8,029 nucleotides of DNA from JBDNFP01 sp041689775 (GCA_041689775.1 JBDNFP010000350.1:1-8029); one strand, 5' to 3'; positions 1 to 6,199 are shown, numbered from the stretch's first letter. The notes: generated by a model from the letters alone, not told the origin. Translations and numbers: made by a program.

Positions 1-765
1 CCCGACAAACCACCTGTCGCCGATCGTTGACGCCGCCAGTGCTTCGTCGGTTCTGCCGCAGATGTACCACCCGTCACGGAGCGGGAACATGAATGCGCGT
101 GTCGTGAAGCCGCTAATAACACCTGTCAGGAGATTGTAGGTGGTGGTTTTTGTCAATCCATCGGCCATAGAATAGATATTTGAATTTGTCTCAAATGCTA
201 TCGAGATGGAGGTTCCGGCCCGAAAAACGCCCCACCTCGTGTAATTCTGCCCAATCGTCAGGTTAGTCGAATTGGCTCTCCGGAAAAACACCTCTCCCAC
301 TGATCCGACTGTAAGTCTTTCAGCGCTCATCGTGCCGTCCAAGCCCTCCGCATTGTTCAGAGTGGAAGTAAGTGCAGCGCTAAGCGCCCACCCATTGGCT
401 GCGGAAATCTCCCCCGAATACAGGTACAGGTTTGTGGCGGCGGCTTCTTTCAACGCGCCCAACCGCCTGCCGGTGATGGGGTCGTGTTCGTAACGAATCT
501 GGTGAGCCTGTCGCGTAACGCGAAACCCGCGTTCGTCGAAACAGGTGCCAATCGAGTTTCTTGTAACGATCAAGCGCGGGTCGAACCTGTCGGCATTCGC
601 GAAATCCACCAGCAGCGTTGGCCGGATGCTTGGGCGGGCCGTACTCACGCCAGTCACGACGGCATTCGCACTTGCGACACTGGCAGCAGCAGCAGCAGCG
701 CTGGCCTCCGCTTGGTGTTTTATTTGACCGATCCCGAAGTCTCCGGCTCCAACTAATAAGCTCAT
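1..765 (-). CDS. Phage tail fibre / receptor-binding type protein with jelly-roll carbohydrate-binding-like region (partial, 3' end outside window)
   Basis: The frame is open for 255 codons from ATG at 765-763 down to base 1, with no stop, so the C-terminus lies outside the window. Residues about 14-43 are Ala/Ser-rich and probably helical, including six alanines in a row. Residues about 50-120 carry a signature common in phage fibre and spike proteins: VDFAN, then VTRNSIGTCFDERG, then IRYEHDPITGRRLGALKEAA, then TNLYLYSGE. From about 120 onward, features such as YNLLTGVISG and DGWYICGRT resemble the beta-sandwich, carbohydrate-binding-like part of such proteins. By family it should sit at the virion tip and contact the host surface; this is inference. 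An in-frame ATG at 831 would add 22 residues (MCQGRDYLAW...). I prefer 765 because its leader is A-rich and the extension looks noncoding. The gene lies downstream of the exported protein and may have its own promoter at 842-849. Confidence 0.82.
   Translation of the reverse strand, partial: MSLLVGAGDFGIGQIKHQAEASAAAAAASVASANAVVTGVSTARPSIRPTLLVDFANADRFDPRLIVTRNSIGTCFDERGFRVTRQAHQIRYEHDPITGRRLGALKEAAATNLYLYSGEISAANGWALSAALTSTLNNAEGLDGTMSAERLTVGSVGEVFFRRANSTNLTIGQNYTRWGVFRAGTSISIAFETNSNIYSMADGLTKTTTYNLLTGVISGFTTRAFMFPLRDGWYICGRTDEALAASTIGDRWFVG
683..697. repeat. (GCA)5 trinucleotide repeat encoding the poly-alanine stretch of the fibre
   Basis: Five uninterrupted GCA units on + (TGC on +, read as GCT on -), flanked by GCG and GGC, encode most of the six-alanine run near residues 23-28 of the fibre protein. 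Gain or loss of a unit would change the alanine number without breaking the frame. Confidence 0.75.
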
Positions 766-801
766 AGGTTGTATTTTTAATTTTTGATTGACATACCGGC
801 A

Positions 802-826
802 CCAAGCGAGGTAATCTCGCCCTTGG
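802..826 (-). other. Imperfect hairpin in the leader before the fibre gene
   Basis: On the + strand CCAAGCGAG (802-810), a five-base loop GTAAT, and CTCGCCCTTGG (816-826) can fold with nine pairs and a two-base bulge. In the leftward transcript it would sit about 37 bases upstream of the fibre start. No run of U follows, so it is not a standard intrinsic terminator. It may be a leader structure, a transcript-stabilising element or a weak attenuator. Confidence 0.45.
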
Positions 827-841
827 CACATATTCTGGCCG

Positions 842-849
842 CAAACATA
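842..849 (-). promoter_or_regulatory. Possible Bacteroidota -7 element (TATGTTTG) for the fibre gene
   Basis: Read on the - strand, 849-842 is TATGTTTG, a full match to the Bacteroidota -7 consensus TAnnTTTG. It falls just after the stop codon of the exported protein and 76 bases before the fibre ATG. The best -33-like TTG (878-876) is about 26 bases away, longer than usual, so the call rests on the -7 match and position. If used, transcription would start near 836, giving a leader of about 70 bases that contains the hairpin at 802-826. Confidence 0.35.
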
Positions 850-858
850 TCTTAGAAA

Positions 859-3540
859 TTAAATTGTGACGTTAGCAATATAAACTCTTTTTCCATAGAC
901 CTGACCAGTGAAGGTTGAGCCGTAGATGTTGACAGAAAACGTCTGCCACGAATTACCTGCGAAAGGATTGTAGTAGACGATTGTAGCATTTCCATTTTTC
1001 ACCCGAACAGAACAGACGCCACGAGATTGATCGTAAGCTATAAGAGCGTCAGAGCCGTCAGGCTCGGCATTGTAGGTAGTGCCTCCAATGGTGAAGGTTG
1101 CAAAGAATTTCGTGCCTCCTTCGGTTTCAGCACATTGATTGTATAGTTGAGCGCCTATGTAGTATCCATCAAGTCCCGGATCCGGAGCAGCCTGATAGTT
1201 GCCCACAGACCCGCCATTTTGAGCTAGCACAGAGGCACCGGCTAAGAGGGTTGTACTTGGCCTGCTATCCATAGTAACAGGGTCGGCATTGCGCATGCCC
1301 TGCCCGTCCCAGCACCAAAAGCCGTCACCGTACCACAGGGAGTGAAATCCGTTCGTGACTGCGTCGTCAAATGGTATTTGAGATAGATCATTTCTCTGAA
1401 CGACGCCTCCGCTTGGGTGTTTTGTTTGCCAGCCGAAGCCTGCCACCCATCCTTCGTATGAAGGAATTTCTACCATCCCCCAACCGAATGTTATTGCTTT
1501 GTACCCGGCTTTTTTTATGCTATTAATCTTGGCAATTCTTAGCAGGTTGGTGCCGTAATTTTTTGGATTCGTTCCGTAGTGTTTAACGTTAACCGCGTTA
1601 ATCGCTCCCTGGAAAAAACCGAGGTACCCATCGCCATTAAACAAGTCCTGTACCGTTCCGGTATAGCGCCACCTTATACTATTACCAGTGACCGAGTTTT
1701 CCGGACTTGGCCAAATATTATTTGTAGAGTAGTCATACCCTCCATAATCGGGCATGAGGATGTAATTAGATCGGCCATCTTCCGCGAACCTTTCTTTTAG
1801 GCGAGTTGTGAACCATTTTTGCTGTATAGACATGTGTTCCAGATAGTTGTTGCCTTCGTTCCACTCGAATGCTAGCGAGGCGTACAGTGTTGTATTATTC
1901 GCCCATGTACGGAACTGGCTCTCGCTAGCATTGACATTGGTTATGCCTAGCACATCGCTACCATATACCAACCCTACACGCTTCGAAATGTCGGTGTGAT
2001 CGGCTGTGAAAGTTTCACCCTTTGATTGCCTTTGGTTTTGATCTGTTCCGTGTAGCCTGAAATTGTACATGATATACTTTCCAGCAGGGAGGGTCATATT
2101 AGGCGCTTTCGTGGGCCATGAAACAGTGTGGTCTCCTCGATACCAAGTAGGAGTCCTGTCCAGCCAAGCAAGACCTGCTTTATTGTCGTCCGCTTCGAAG
2201 AAAATTATAGACTGACCACCGACATCCGCACGAGGAGAAAAACGCTGCCCTCCGTCTGGATCACTACCCGACCATCCTGCCAGTGTCCATTCACCCATTC
2301 CATCCGAGAGACCCGTCTTAACCACCCACTTCTTAATATCTAAGACCCCGTTAGAGGTATAGGCATAGTTCGTCAGCTTGGAGCCCTTCACCAGTACGTC
2401 GTTAATCCTGTACCTTTCTTCATGCCCAACATTCGGAGTAAAAGGAGACGTGTCCGAAATCAGCCAATTCCCTGCACTACCGGAAACCGTTATATTCAGG
2501 AAGGTTGTATCTGTGCGACCGATAAACTTCCAGCCGGATGAGAGAACGACATCACCACCGCCGCCGCTCGCAACCGTGAAATCTGCACTATCGGAGCCTA
2601 CGCAATTAGCGCCCGATAGAACGAGCTTATAGGTGCCATTACCAAGGGAGTAGTTGATGCCGAATGTGGACGAAGTAGGATTAAACGTGGTATTGTACAG
2701 CACAGAGCTACCGTCCTTAACTTTCCAATTCAGCGAGGTAACATTGTCGCCATGAAACGAGACCGAGGCAGAGGTGCCAGTGATACTGGATATACTAAGA
2801 ATTTCAGGCCCTGAGTCGCAGTTAGCGAGAGGAGACGTGACGTTGAAGCCGAGGGAAGAGGAGCCAGTGCAGTTAATGCCTTCTAAAATAAGCGAATAAC
2901 CGCCTGGAATGAGGCTAGGGAACGACAAAGGGATCACAGAGCTAGTGGGGTACACCACCGCTGTGTGAACCTGAGTCCCGGAACTATTCAGTATTTTGTA
3001 GCGAATCTCAGAGACCCCGCTGCCGTGAAATTGGGCAGTTAATGTAGTGTCCGTTGCGTTCGATATATTCAGAATTGTAGGGCCCGCATCGCAAGCTAGG
3101 ACGCCATTGTCTCCAAGCAAGAAATAACTCGCTGAGGCATAGCAGGAGGGCCGTCCGATCGGAGAAACAGTGATCACGACAGAGCCGGTCGCCACCACGC
3201 CATCAAGGGTCATTCTCTCGCCGGTCTGATAGGGAATGTTGCTGTAATACCAGGACTGCGTGCCCTTCTTAATTTCAACCTGGTAAGAAAGCAGCGACGT
3301 AAAAGAAGAGTTTATCTTGAACGAAATAGAGGGGCCCTCCTGGGCAATAGAGTCGACTTGCAAAATACAATCCGAAACACCCAGCTCGCGCAAACGATTG
3401 AAAGTATACTGCTCAACCCATTCTCGGGTGGCAATCGTGCCCCCTCCGATTGGCATTGTTATTGTTTGAGCAGAGAGGGAACCAATGCTTATAATAATAT
3501 AAGCACCCAGGAGCCAAAGAAAAATGAAAGGATTTCTCAT
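859..3540 (-). CDS. Exported 893-aa protein: signal peptide, two Ig-like repeats, large unassigned C-terminal domain
   Basis: I do not recognise the family. Residues 1-24 form a signal peptide (MRNP, hydrophobic core FIFLWLLGAYIIISIG, then SLSA before Q25), so it should be exported. Residues about 31-55 (GGGTIATREWVEQY) resemble a short motif I associate with phage fibre N-termini. Two related repeats of about 85 residues follow (about 150-234 and 241-323). Each opens with CD(A/S)GP and has a second Cys near its end (INCTGS, ANCVGS), which suggests an Ig/FN3-like fold with one disulfide each. A glycine linker (about 326-330) leads to about 560 residues rich in Trp, Tyr, Gly and Asp, including LAFEWNEGN, KAGYKAITFGWGMVEIP and FHSLWYGDGFWCWDGQG. 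This could be a glycan-active or TIM-barrel-like domain, but that is a weak guess. It starts 16 bases after DUF1353 ends and is probably cotranscribed. A virion role or lysogenic-conversion role are both possible. Confidence 0.9.
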   Translation of the reverse strand: MRNPFIFLWLLGAYIIISIGSLSAQTITMPIGGGTIATREWVEQYTFNRLRELGVSDCILQVDSIAQEGPSISFKINSSFTSLLSYQVEIKKGTQSWYYSNIPYQTGERMTLDGVVATGSVVITVSPIGRPSCYASASYFLLGDNGVLACDAGPTILNISNATDTTLTAQFHGSGVSEIRYKILNSSGTQVHTAVVYPTSSVIPLSFPSLIPGGYSLILEGINCTGSSSLGFNVTSPLANCDSGPEILSISSITGTSASVSFHGDNVTSLNWKVKDGSSVLYNTTFNPTSSTFGINYSLGNGTYKLVLSGANCVGSDSADFTVASGGGGDVVLSSGWKFIGRTDTTFLNITVSGSAGNWLISDTSPFTPNVGHEERYRINDVLVKGSKLTNYAYTSNGVLDIKKWVVKTGLSDGMGEWTLAGWSGSDPDGGQRFSPRADVGGQSIIFFEADDNKAGLAWLDRTPTWYRGDHTVSWPTKAPNMTLPAGKYIMYNFRLHGTDQNQRQSKGETFTADHTDISKRVGLVYGSDVLGITNVNASESQFRTWANNTTLYASLAFEWNEGNNYLEHMSIQQKWFTTRLKERFAEDGRSNYILMPDYGGYDYSTNNIWPSPENSVTGNSIRWRYTGTVQDLFNGDGYLGFFQGAINAVNVKHYGTNPKNYGTNLLRIAKINSIKKAGYKAITFGWGMVEIPSYEGWVAGFGWQTKHPSGGVVQRNDLSQIPFDDAVTNGFHSLWYGDGFWCWDGQGMRNADPVTMDSRPSTTLLAGASVLAQNGGSVGNYQAAPDPGLDGYYIGAQLYNQCAETEGGTKFFATFTIGGTTYNAEPDGSDALIAYDQSRGVCSVRVKNGNATIVYYNPFAGNSWQTFSVNIYGSTFTGQVYGKRVYIANVTI

Positions 3541-3556
3541 GTTGAAACGATTAAAA

Positions 3557-3955
3557 TTAAAGTGGGTTCTTCATCCACCAAGACCGACCAAAGGCCCGGA
3601 TTGCCAAGTAAAAAAAATAGGCATGAAAAGCTCGCACGCCGCTCTGCTTCATGTTTGCCAGGAAGATCGTGTCTGCCAATAAGCGAGCCGACCGGCTATC
3701 CAGATACTCCTCAAAAGCTCGGCTTTCGTACATAAAATCATGCACCACCGCCCCGTTAGCAATTAGGCCGTGGGGAGCAATCAGGAGCCAAAAAAACCGA
3801 GGCATACTGGCAAAGTTGGTGACGTATCCGGCTGGGATTATAATCGTCAGGGTGGGACCAACGACACGCACCAAACAGGGCTCCACGACCTCGAACCAGT
3901 CGACTTTCGCCCCCCCCTCCTTCTTTCTGAATCTTATATCCGGGTAATTAGTCAT
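3557..3955 (-). CDS. DUF1353 family phage protein
   Basis: This 132-residue protein has the usual length and landmarks of DUF1353, a family of unknown function common in phages and prophages, often near lysis or tail genes. Visible landmarks are IPAGYVTNFASMPR (residues 40-53), the P-H-G element at 61-63, VVHDFMYES (71-79, with the conserved His-Asp pair), and a C-terminal part with ARLLADTIF and YLAIRAFG that matches the family ending. I see no signal peptide. It is the first gene of the leftward unit, with its ATG 20 bases below a -7-like TATATTTG. It is followed after 16 bases by the exported protein. A run of eight G bases (codons about 13-16) lies near its 5' end and could be prone to slippage. 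Family assignment is confident; biochemical role is unknown. Confidence 0.88.
   Translation of the reverse strand: MTNYPDIRFRKKEGGAKVDWFEVVEPCLVRVVGPTLTIIIPAGYVTNFASMPRFFWLLIAPHGLIANGAVVHDFMYESRAFEEYLDSRSARLLADTIFLANMKQSGVRAFHAYFFYLAIRAFGRSWWMKNPL
3910..3917 (-). repeat. G8 homopolymer tract inside the DUF1353 gene
   Basis: Eight consecutive C on + (G on -) encode part of KKEGGAKV near residues 11-18 of the DUF1353 protein. A one-base change would shift the frame close to the start codon. Confidence 0.8.
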
Positions 3956-3974
3956 TTATCCAATAGTTTTAATA

Positions 3975-3982
3975 CAAATATA
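3975..3982 (-). promoter_or_regulatory. Putative leftward promoter, -7 element TATATTTG
   Basis: The - strand reads TATATTTG, matching TAnnTTTG, 20 bases before the DUF1353 ATG at 3955, so transcription would begin around 3968 with a very short leader. No good TTTG -33 element is visible at the expected distance; that place is taken by an arm of the dyad at 3985-4015. It would drive DUF1353, the exported protein and perhaps the fibre. Confidence 0.5.
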
Positions 3983-3984
3983 TG

Positions 3985-4015
3985 ATTAATGTGCTTGTAT
4001 TATAAGCACATTAAT
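3985..4015. promoter_or_regulatory. Perfect 12-bp inverted repeat between divergent promoters (operator candidate)
   Basis: ATTAATGTGCTT (3985-3996) and AAGCACATTAAT (4004-4015) are exact reverse complements separated by seven bases. The centre is at 4000, almost midway between the leftward -7 element (3975-3982) and the rightward one (4017-4024), so the arms cover the upstream region of both promoters. This geometry fits a dimeric regulator acting on both units at once. A transcription terminator is less likely because transcription diverges here. Confidence 0.65.
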
Positions 4016-4024
4016 TTATTTTTG
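3994..4024 (+). promoter_or_regulatory. Putative rightward late promoter of the structural operon
   Basis: CTTG at 3994-3997 as a -33-like element and TATTTTTG at 4017-4024 as a full TAnnTTTG -7 element are separated by 19 bases, the spacing usual for Bacteroidota housekeeping promoters. Transcription would begin near 4030, leaving a leader of about 36 bases before the scaffold ATG at 4067. The -33 part lies inside the left arm of the 3985-4015 dyad and the -7 part abuts it. Confidence 0.55.
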
Positions 4025-4065
4025 TGTCACTCTACTACATTTTATTGGTCAATTATTGACACAAA
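4021..4065. promoter_or_regulatory. Second inverted repeat TTTGTGTCA...TGACACAAA with an inner GTCAAT-T-ATTGAC palindrome
   Basis: TTTGTGTCA (4021-4029) and TGACACAAA (4057-4065) are exact reverse complements 27 bases apart. The left arm overlaps the rightward -7 element and the right arm ends one base before the scaffold ATG. Inside, GTCAAT T ATTGAC (4048-4060) is a 13-base palindrome sharing the right-hand site. The repeated GTCA/TGAC half-sites over the start of transcription look like binding sites for a repressor acting on the structural operon only. Confidence 0.5.
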
Positions 4066-4066
4066 T

Positions 4067-4690
4067 ATGAAAAAGACACTAGCCGCGCTAATTAAGGCCA
4101 TGTATACCAACATGAACTTTAACAGCGCCTTTATTGATGGGCTTGCAGAGGAGCTAAGCAAAACCGTCACAGAGGAGAGTGAAGCAGACGAAGCAGTGAA
4201 AGCGCTCGAGCCGATGCTGAAATTGGCAAAAGCAGAGGCCGATCGCAGAGCTACATCTGCCGTTGAAAAAGCAAAAAAAGGGGCCGAACCCGAAAAGAAA
4301 GAGGACGCCGAACCCGAAAAGAAAGAGGACGCTGGCGTACCAGAATGGGCCAAACAGTTGATCTCTCAAAACGAATTGCTCTCTGACAAGCTGGCCAAGT
4401 TAGAGTCAGGGAAAACAAGCGAAACTCGGCAGCAAGCGCTCGAAGTTAAGCTCAAAGATGTGCCCCCAGCAATCAAGGCAAAGATCGTGAAGGATTTCGC
4501 GAAAATGAGCTTTCAAAGTGACGATGAGTTCACGGCTTATTTAGACGAGACCGAGACCGACGTCAAGGACCTGACGCAGTCGCTCGCAACCCAATCGCTC
4601 CGTGGCCAGCATCGACCGCTTGACGCAGCCGGCACATCAAAAGAGGCCTCCAAGGAGGAGATCTCCTCTGTAATTTCTAACATCATGTAA
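4067..4690 (+). CDS. Putative capsid scaffolding protein
   Basis: A 207-residue, highly charged protein predicted to be mostly helical, with no signal peptide or catalytic motif seen. Residues about 27-70 and 97-115 are Lys/Glu/Ala-rich helices with coiled-coil character. Between them AEPEKKED is repeated twice (73-88), probably a flexible linker. The middle LKDVPPAIKAKIVKDFAKMSFQSDDEFTAYLDE (about 129-161) looks like a small folded helical unit. Position directly before the decoration and capsid genes, plus the composition, suggests a scaffold, the place taken by C/Nu3 in lambda. No protease serine/histidine set is evident. An earlier in-frame ATG at 3989 would add 26 residues, but it lies inside the promoter dyad, so I use ATG 4067, which follows ACAAAT. 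It ends two bases before the next start. Confidence 0.62.
   Translation: MKKTLAALIKAMYTNMNFNSAFIDGLAEELSKTVTEESEADEAVKALEPMLKLAKAEADRRATSAVEKAKKGAEPEKKEDAEPEKKEDAGVPEWAKQLISQNELLSDKLAKLESGKTSETRQQALEVKLKDVPPAIKAKIVKDFAKMSFQSDDEFTAYLDETETDVKDLTQSLATQSLRGQHRPLDAAGTSKEASKEEISSVISNIM
4273..4279 (+). other. A7 run in frame A-AAA-AAA within the scaffold gene
   Basis: Seven A bases are phased as A, AAA, AAA relative to the scaffold frame (Ala69-Lys70-Lys71) and followed by GGGG. This is a formal -1 slippery heptamer. A slip would give an Arg-rich tail ending at TGA 4384-4386. Function is not shown. Confidence 0.3.
4283..4330 (+). repeat. Two exact 24-bp tandem repeats (AEPEKKED x2) in the scaffold gene
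   Basis: Bases 4283-4306 and 4307-4330 are identical and in frame, each encoding AEPEKKED. Exact identity at the DNA level suggests a recent duplication in a charged linker, where copy number can change without loss of frame. Confidence 0.9.
4655..4668. other. 14-bp perfect palindrome near the end of the scaffold gene
   Basis: GAGGAGATCTCCTC is fully self-complementary and ends 24 bases before the decoration-protein ATG. It contains an AGGAGG-like segment that would be paired in a hairpin. It may only reflect the codons for EEISS. Confidence 0.35.
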
Positions 4691-4692
4691 TT

Positions 4693-5091
4693 ATGGCAAC
4701 AGCCAATTTAAACAACCCAGGAGTTCAGGTTATTACAGGCAACGACTCGATCGTTATCGTGGAAAACCTGGAAGCCATTAGAGGAGGCAGAACCCTCGAT
4801 GTTACAGGGTTTGCGCCCGAAGTGATCAAGTCCGGTCACGTGATTATTCGCGCCACTTCGAGTGGAGAGTATAAGCCGATGCCGCTCACCACCAACGACA
4901 CCGTCTACGCCGCGCTGCCAGATAGTCACGAGTATGCCGGAATTTTGGTAGCCTCTATTCGCACAGCGAAACCATTTGCGGGCATCATGGTGCGAGGCAC
5001 AGTGAACCCAGCCGCCGCGCCCTTTTCGATGACCTCGATCTTGGCCGCCGTAAAGGCCGCTCTTCCCGTTATTCAATTCCGTCAGGACTAA
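4693..5091 (+). CDS. Putative capsid decoration / head fibre-type protein
   Basis: A 132-residue protein immediately upstream of the major capsid gene, the place of gpD in lambda. The N-terminal part (about 11-60) is beta-rich, with VIVENLEAIRGGRTLDVTG and GHVIIRATSSGEYKPM. The second half has YAGILVASI (81-89), AGIMVRGTVNPAAAPF (96-111) and AAVKAALPVIQFR (118-130). The last three elements match the pattern I associate with decoration and head-fibre proteins, where a 'G.(M/L)VRGTVN' strand precedes a helix ending in 'ALP.I.F'. Its role would be to bind the outer surface of the shell and stabilise it after expansion. It starts two bases after the scaffold stop, so translational coupling is likely. 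Function is inferred from pattern and context; exact family is unsure. Confidence 0.68.
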   Translation: MATANLNNPGVQVITGNDSIVIVENLEAIRGGRTLDVTGFAPEVIKSGHVIIRATSSGEYKPMPLTTNDTVYAALPDSHEYAGILVASIRTAKPFAGIMVRGTVNPAAAPFSMTSILAAVKAALPVIQFRQD

Positions 5092-5113
5092 CTAACCCCC
5101 AGAAAATTAAGAA

Positions 5114-6199
5114 ATGGAACAGTCATTATTTCTCCAATGGGTCGAAAAATACCTCACAGGGGTAACAGTTAGCATCGTAGAGAAACTCAACGATACTACG
5201 AATCCGCTCTCGTATCTGCACAAAACCATGCTCCGTAAGGAGTACTCTGTGAATGGTAAGTGGGAGTCAATCAGTGCCGCAAATAGCCTCGTTATGGCTG
5301 ACGTTGTGGCCATGGACTCGCCACTTCCGCTCAAAAATAGGGACTCAATCAGCAAGGCAAATGGCGACATTCCTAAGATGGGAATGGAGCTGAAGCTCAA
5401 TGAGCAGCAGCTGACCGACCTTGACACCTTAATCGCTCAGGGAGGTACCGACGCTCAGATTCTCGCGAAGATTTTCAACGACCTGCCCAAGGTTATCGGT
5501 GGAATTTACGAGCGTAACGAATACATGTTCTTGCAGGGCCTCTCCACAGGAGTGACGCTCGTGCAGGACGCAGGCAACACCGGAACAGGAGTGCGCTTAG
5601 ACTATGGCTTCCCAGCAGGGAACAAGTTTGGCTCGGAAGTTATCTGGGCAACCGCCGCTACGGCGAAACCCTTTGACGATATCCAGCGAGTGCTGGACAA
5701 AGCGACGCTGGACGGGAACACGATCACGGTAGTGATGATGGATAAGACAGCGTTCAACAACCTGGCCAAAACGACGCAGGCAAAAGAGCAGTTCGCTTTT
5801 AGCCTGAACTTTGTCGGGTCGAATATCCAGGTGCCATCGATGTCCCAGCTTAATGCCTTCACTAGCGACCGCTACGGCTTCACTATCCAGGTCACCGACC
5901 GATCGTTTAAGGCCGAAAAGAACGGCACGCAGAGCAGCACAAAGGCATGGGCGGACGGTGCGGTTGTATTGCTTCCAGGGCTCCAAGTGGGAACCCTTAT
6001 GTACGCAAAACTTGCGGAAGAAAATCACCCTGTCGCCAACGTTAGCTACACGAAAGCCGACGACTTTATTCTTGTCTCGAAATACAGACAGAACAAGCCT
6101 TCTCTTTCGGAGTACACGAGCTCGCAGGCGCGTGTTGTTCCAGTAATAAGCAACGTCGATCAGATTTATCTACTCGACAGCAAAACCGTACAGGAGTAA
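5114..6199 (+). CDS. Major capsid protein, lambda gpE-like (HK97 fold)
   Basis: A 361-residue protein forming the icosahedral shell. Length and layout fit the lambda gpE-type capsid family. An N-terminal helical arm is followed by an extended segment (about 59-96) with MDSPLPLKNRDSISKANGDIPKMGMEL, then a long-helix region (96-150, LNEQQLTDLDTLIAQGG, then IYERNEYMFLQGL). RLDYGFPAGNKFGSEVIW (161-178) resembles the 'DFG...N....W' strand of gpE proteins. The C-terminal part carries ADGAVVLLPGLQVGTLMYAKLAEENHP (about 280-306) and a conserved-looking end with DDFILVSKYRQNKPS and SQARVVPVISNVDQIYLLDS. No protease domain is fused. It follows the decoration gene after 22 bases, with an A-rich leader (GAAAATTAAGAA) and no Shine-Dalgarno, typical of strongly translated Bacteroidota genes. 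Its TAA overlaps the next ATG. Confidence 0.88.
   Translation: MEQSLFLQWVEKYLTGVTVSIVEKLNDTTNPLSYLHKTMLRKEYSVNGKWESISAANSLVMADVVAMDSPLPLKNRDSISKANGDIPKMGMELKLNEQQLTDLDTLIAQGGTDAQILAKIFNDLPKVIGGIYERNEYMFLQGLSTGVTLVQDAGNTGTGVRLDYGFPAGNKFGSEVIWATAATAKPFDDIQRVLDKATLDGNTITVVMMDKTAFNNLAKTTQAKEQFAFSLNFVGSNIQVPSMSQLNAFTSDRYGFTIQVTDRSFKAEKNGTQSSTKAWADGAVVLLPGLQVGTLMYAKLAEENHPVANVSYTKADDFILVSKYRQNKPSLSEYTSSQARVVPVISNVDQIYLLDSKTVQE

Noticed and set aside
802..826. Hairpin between the exported-protein gene and fibre gene as an intrinsic terminator
   Set aside because: No U-rich run follows the stem in the leftward transcript, and the fibre gene lies directly downstream.
380..844. 154-residue open frame on the - strand, Arg/Cys-rich
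   Set aside because: It overlaps the fibre gene in another frame. The fibre frame has recognisable fibre motifs, while this one has an improbable Arg/Cys composition.
1579..2632. Several + strand open frames of 71-84 residues inside the exported-protein gene
   Set aside because: Short frames without motifs, all inside a long coding region on the other strand.
3989..4066. N-terminal extension of the scaffold gene from ATG 3989 (MCLYYKHINLFLC...)
   Set aside because: The extension lies across the promoter dyad and the -7 element, and its composition is unlike the rest of the protein. ATG 4067 has a better position and leader.
4708..5076. 122-residue antisense frame within the decoration gene
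   Set aside because: Antisense shadow without recognisable motifs or a start context; the sense frame is well supported.
5597..6028. 143-residue antisense frame within the major capsid gene
   Set aside because: Cys/Arg/His-rich shadow of the capsid gene; no motif and no promoter.
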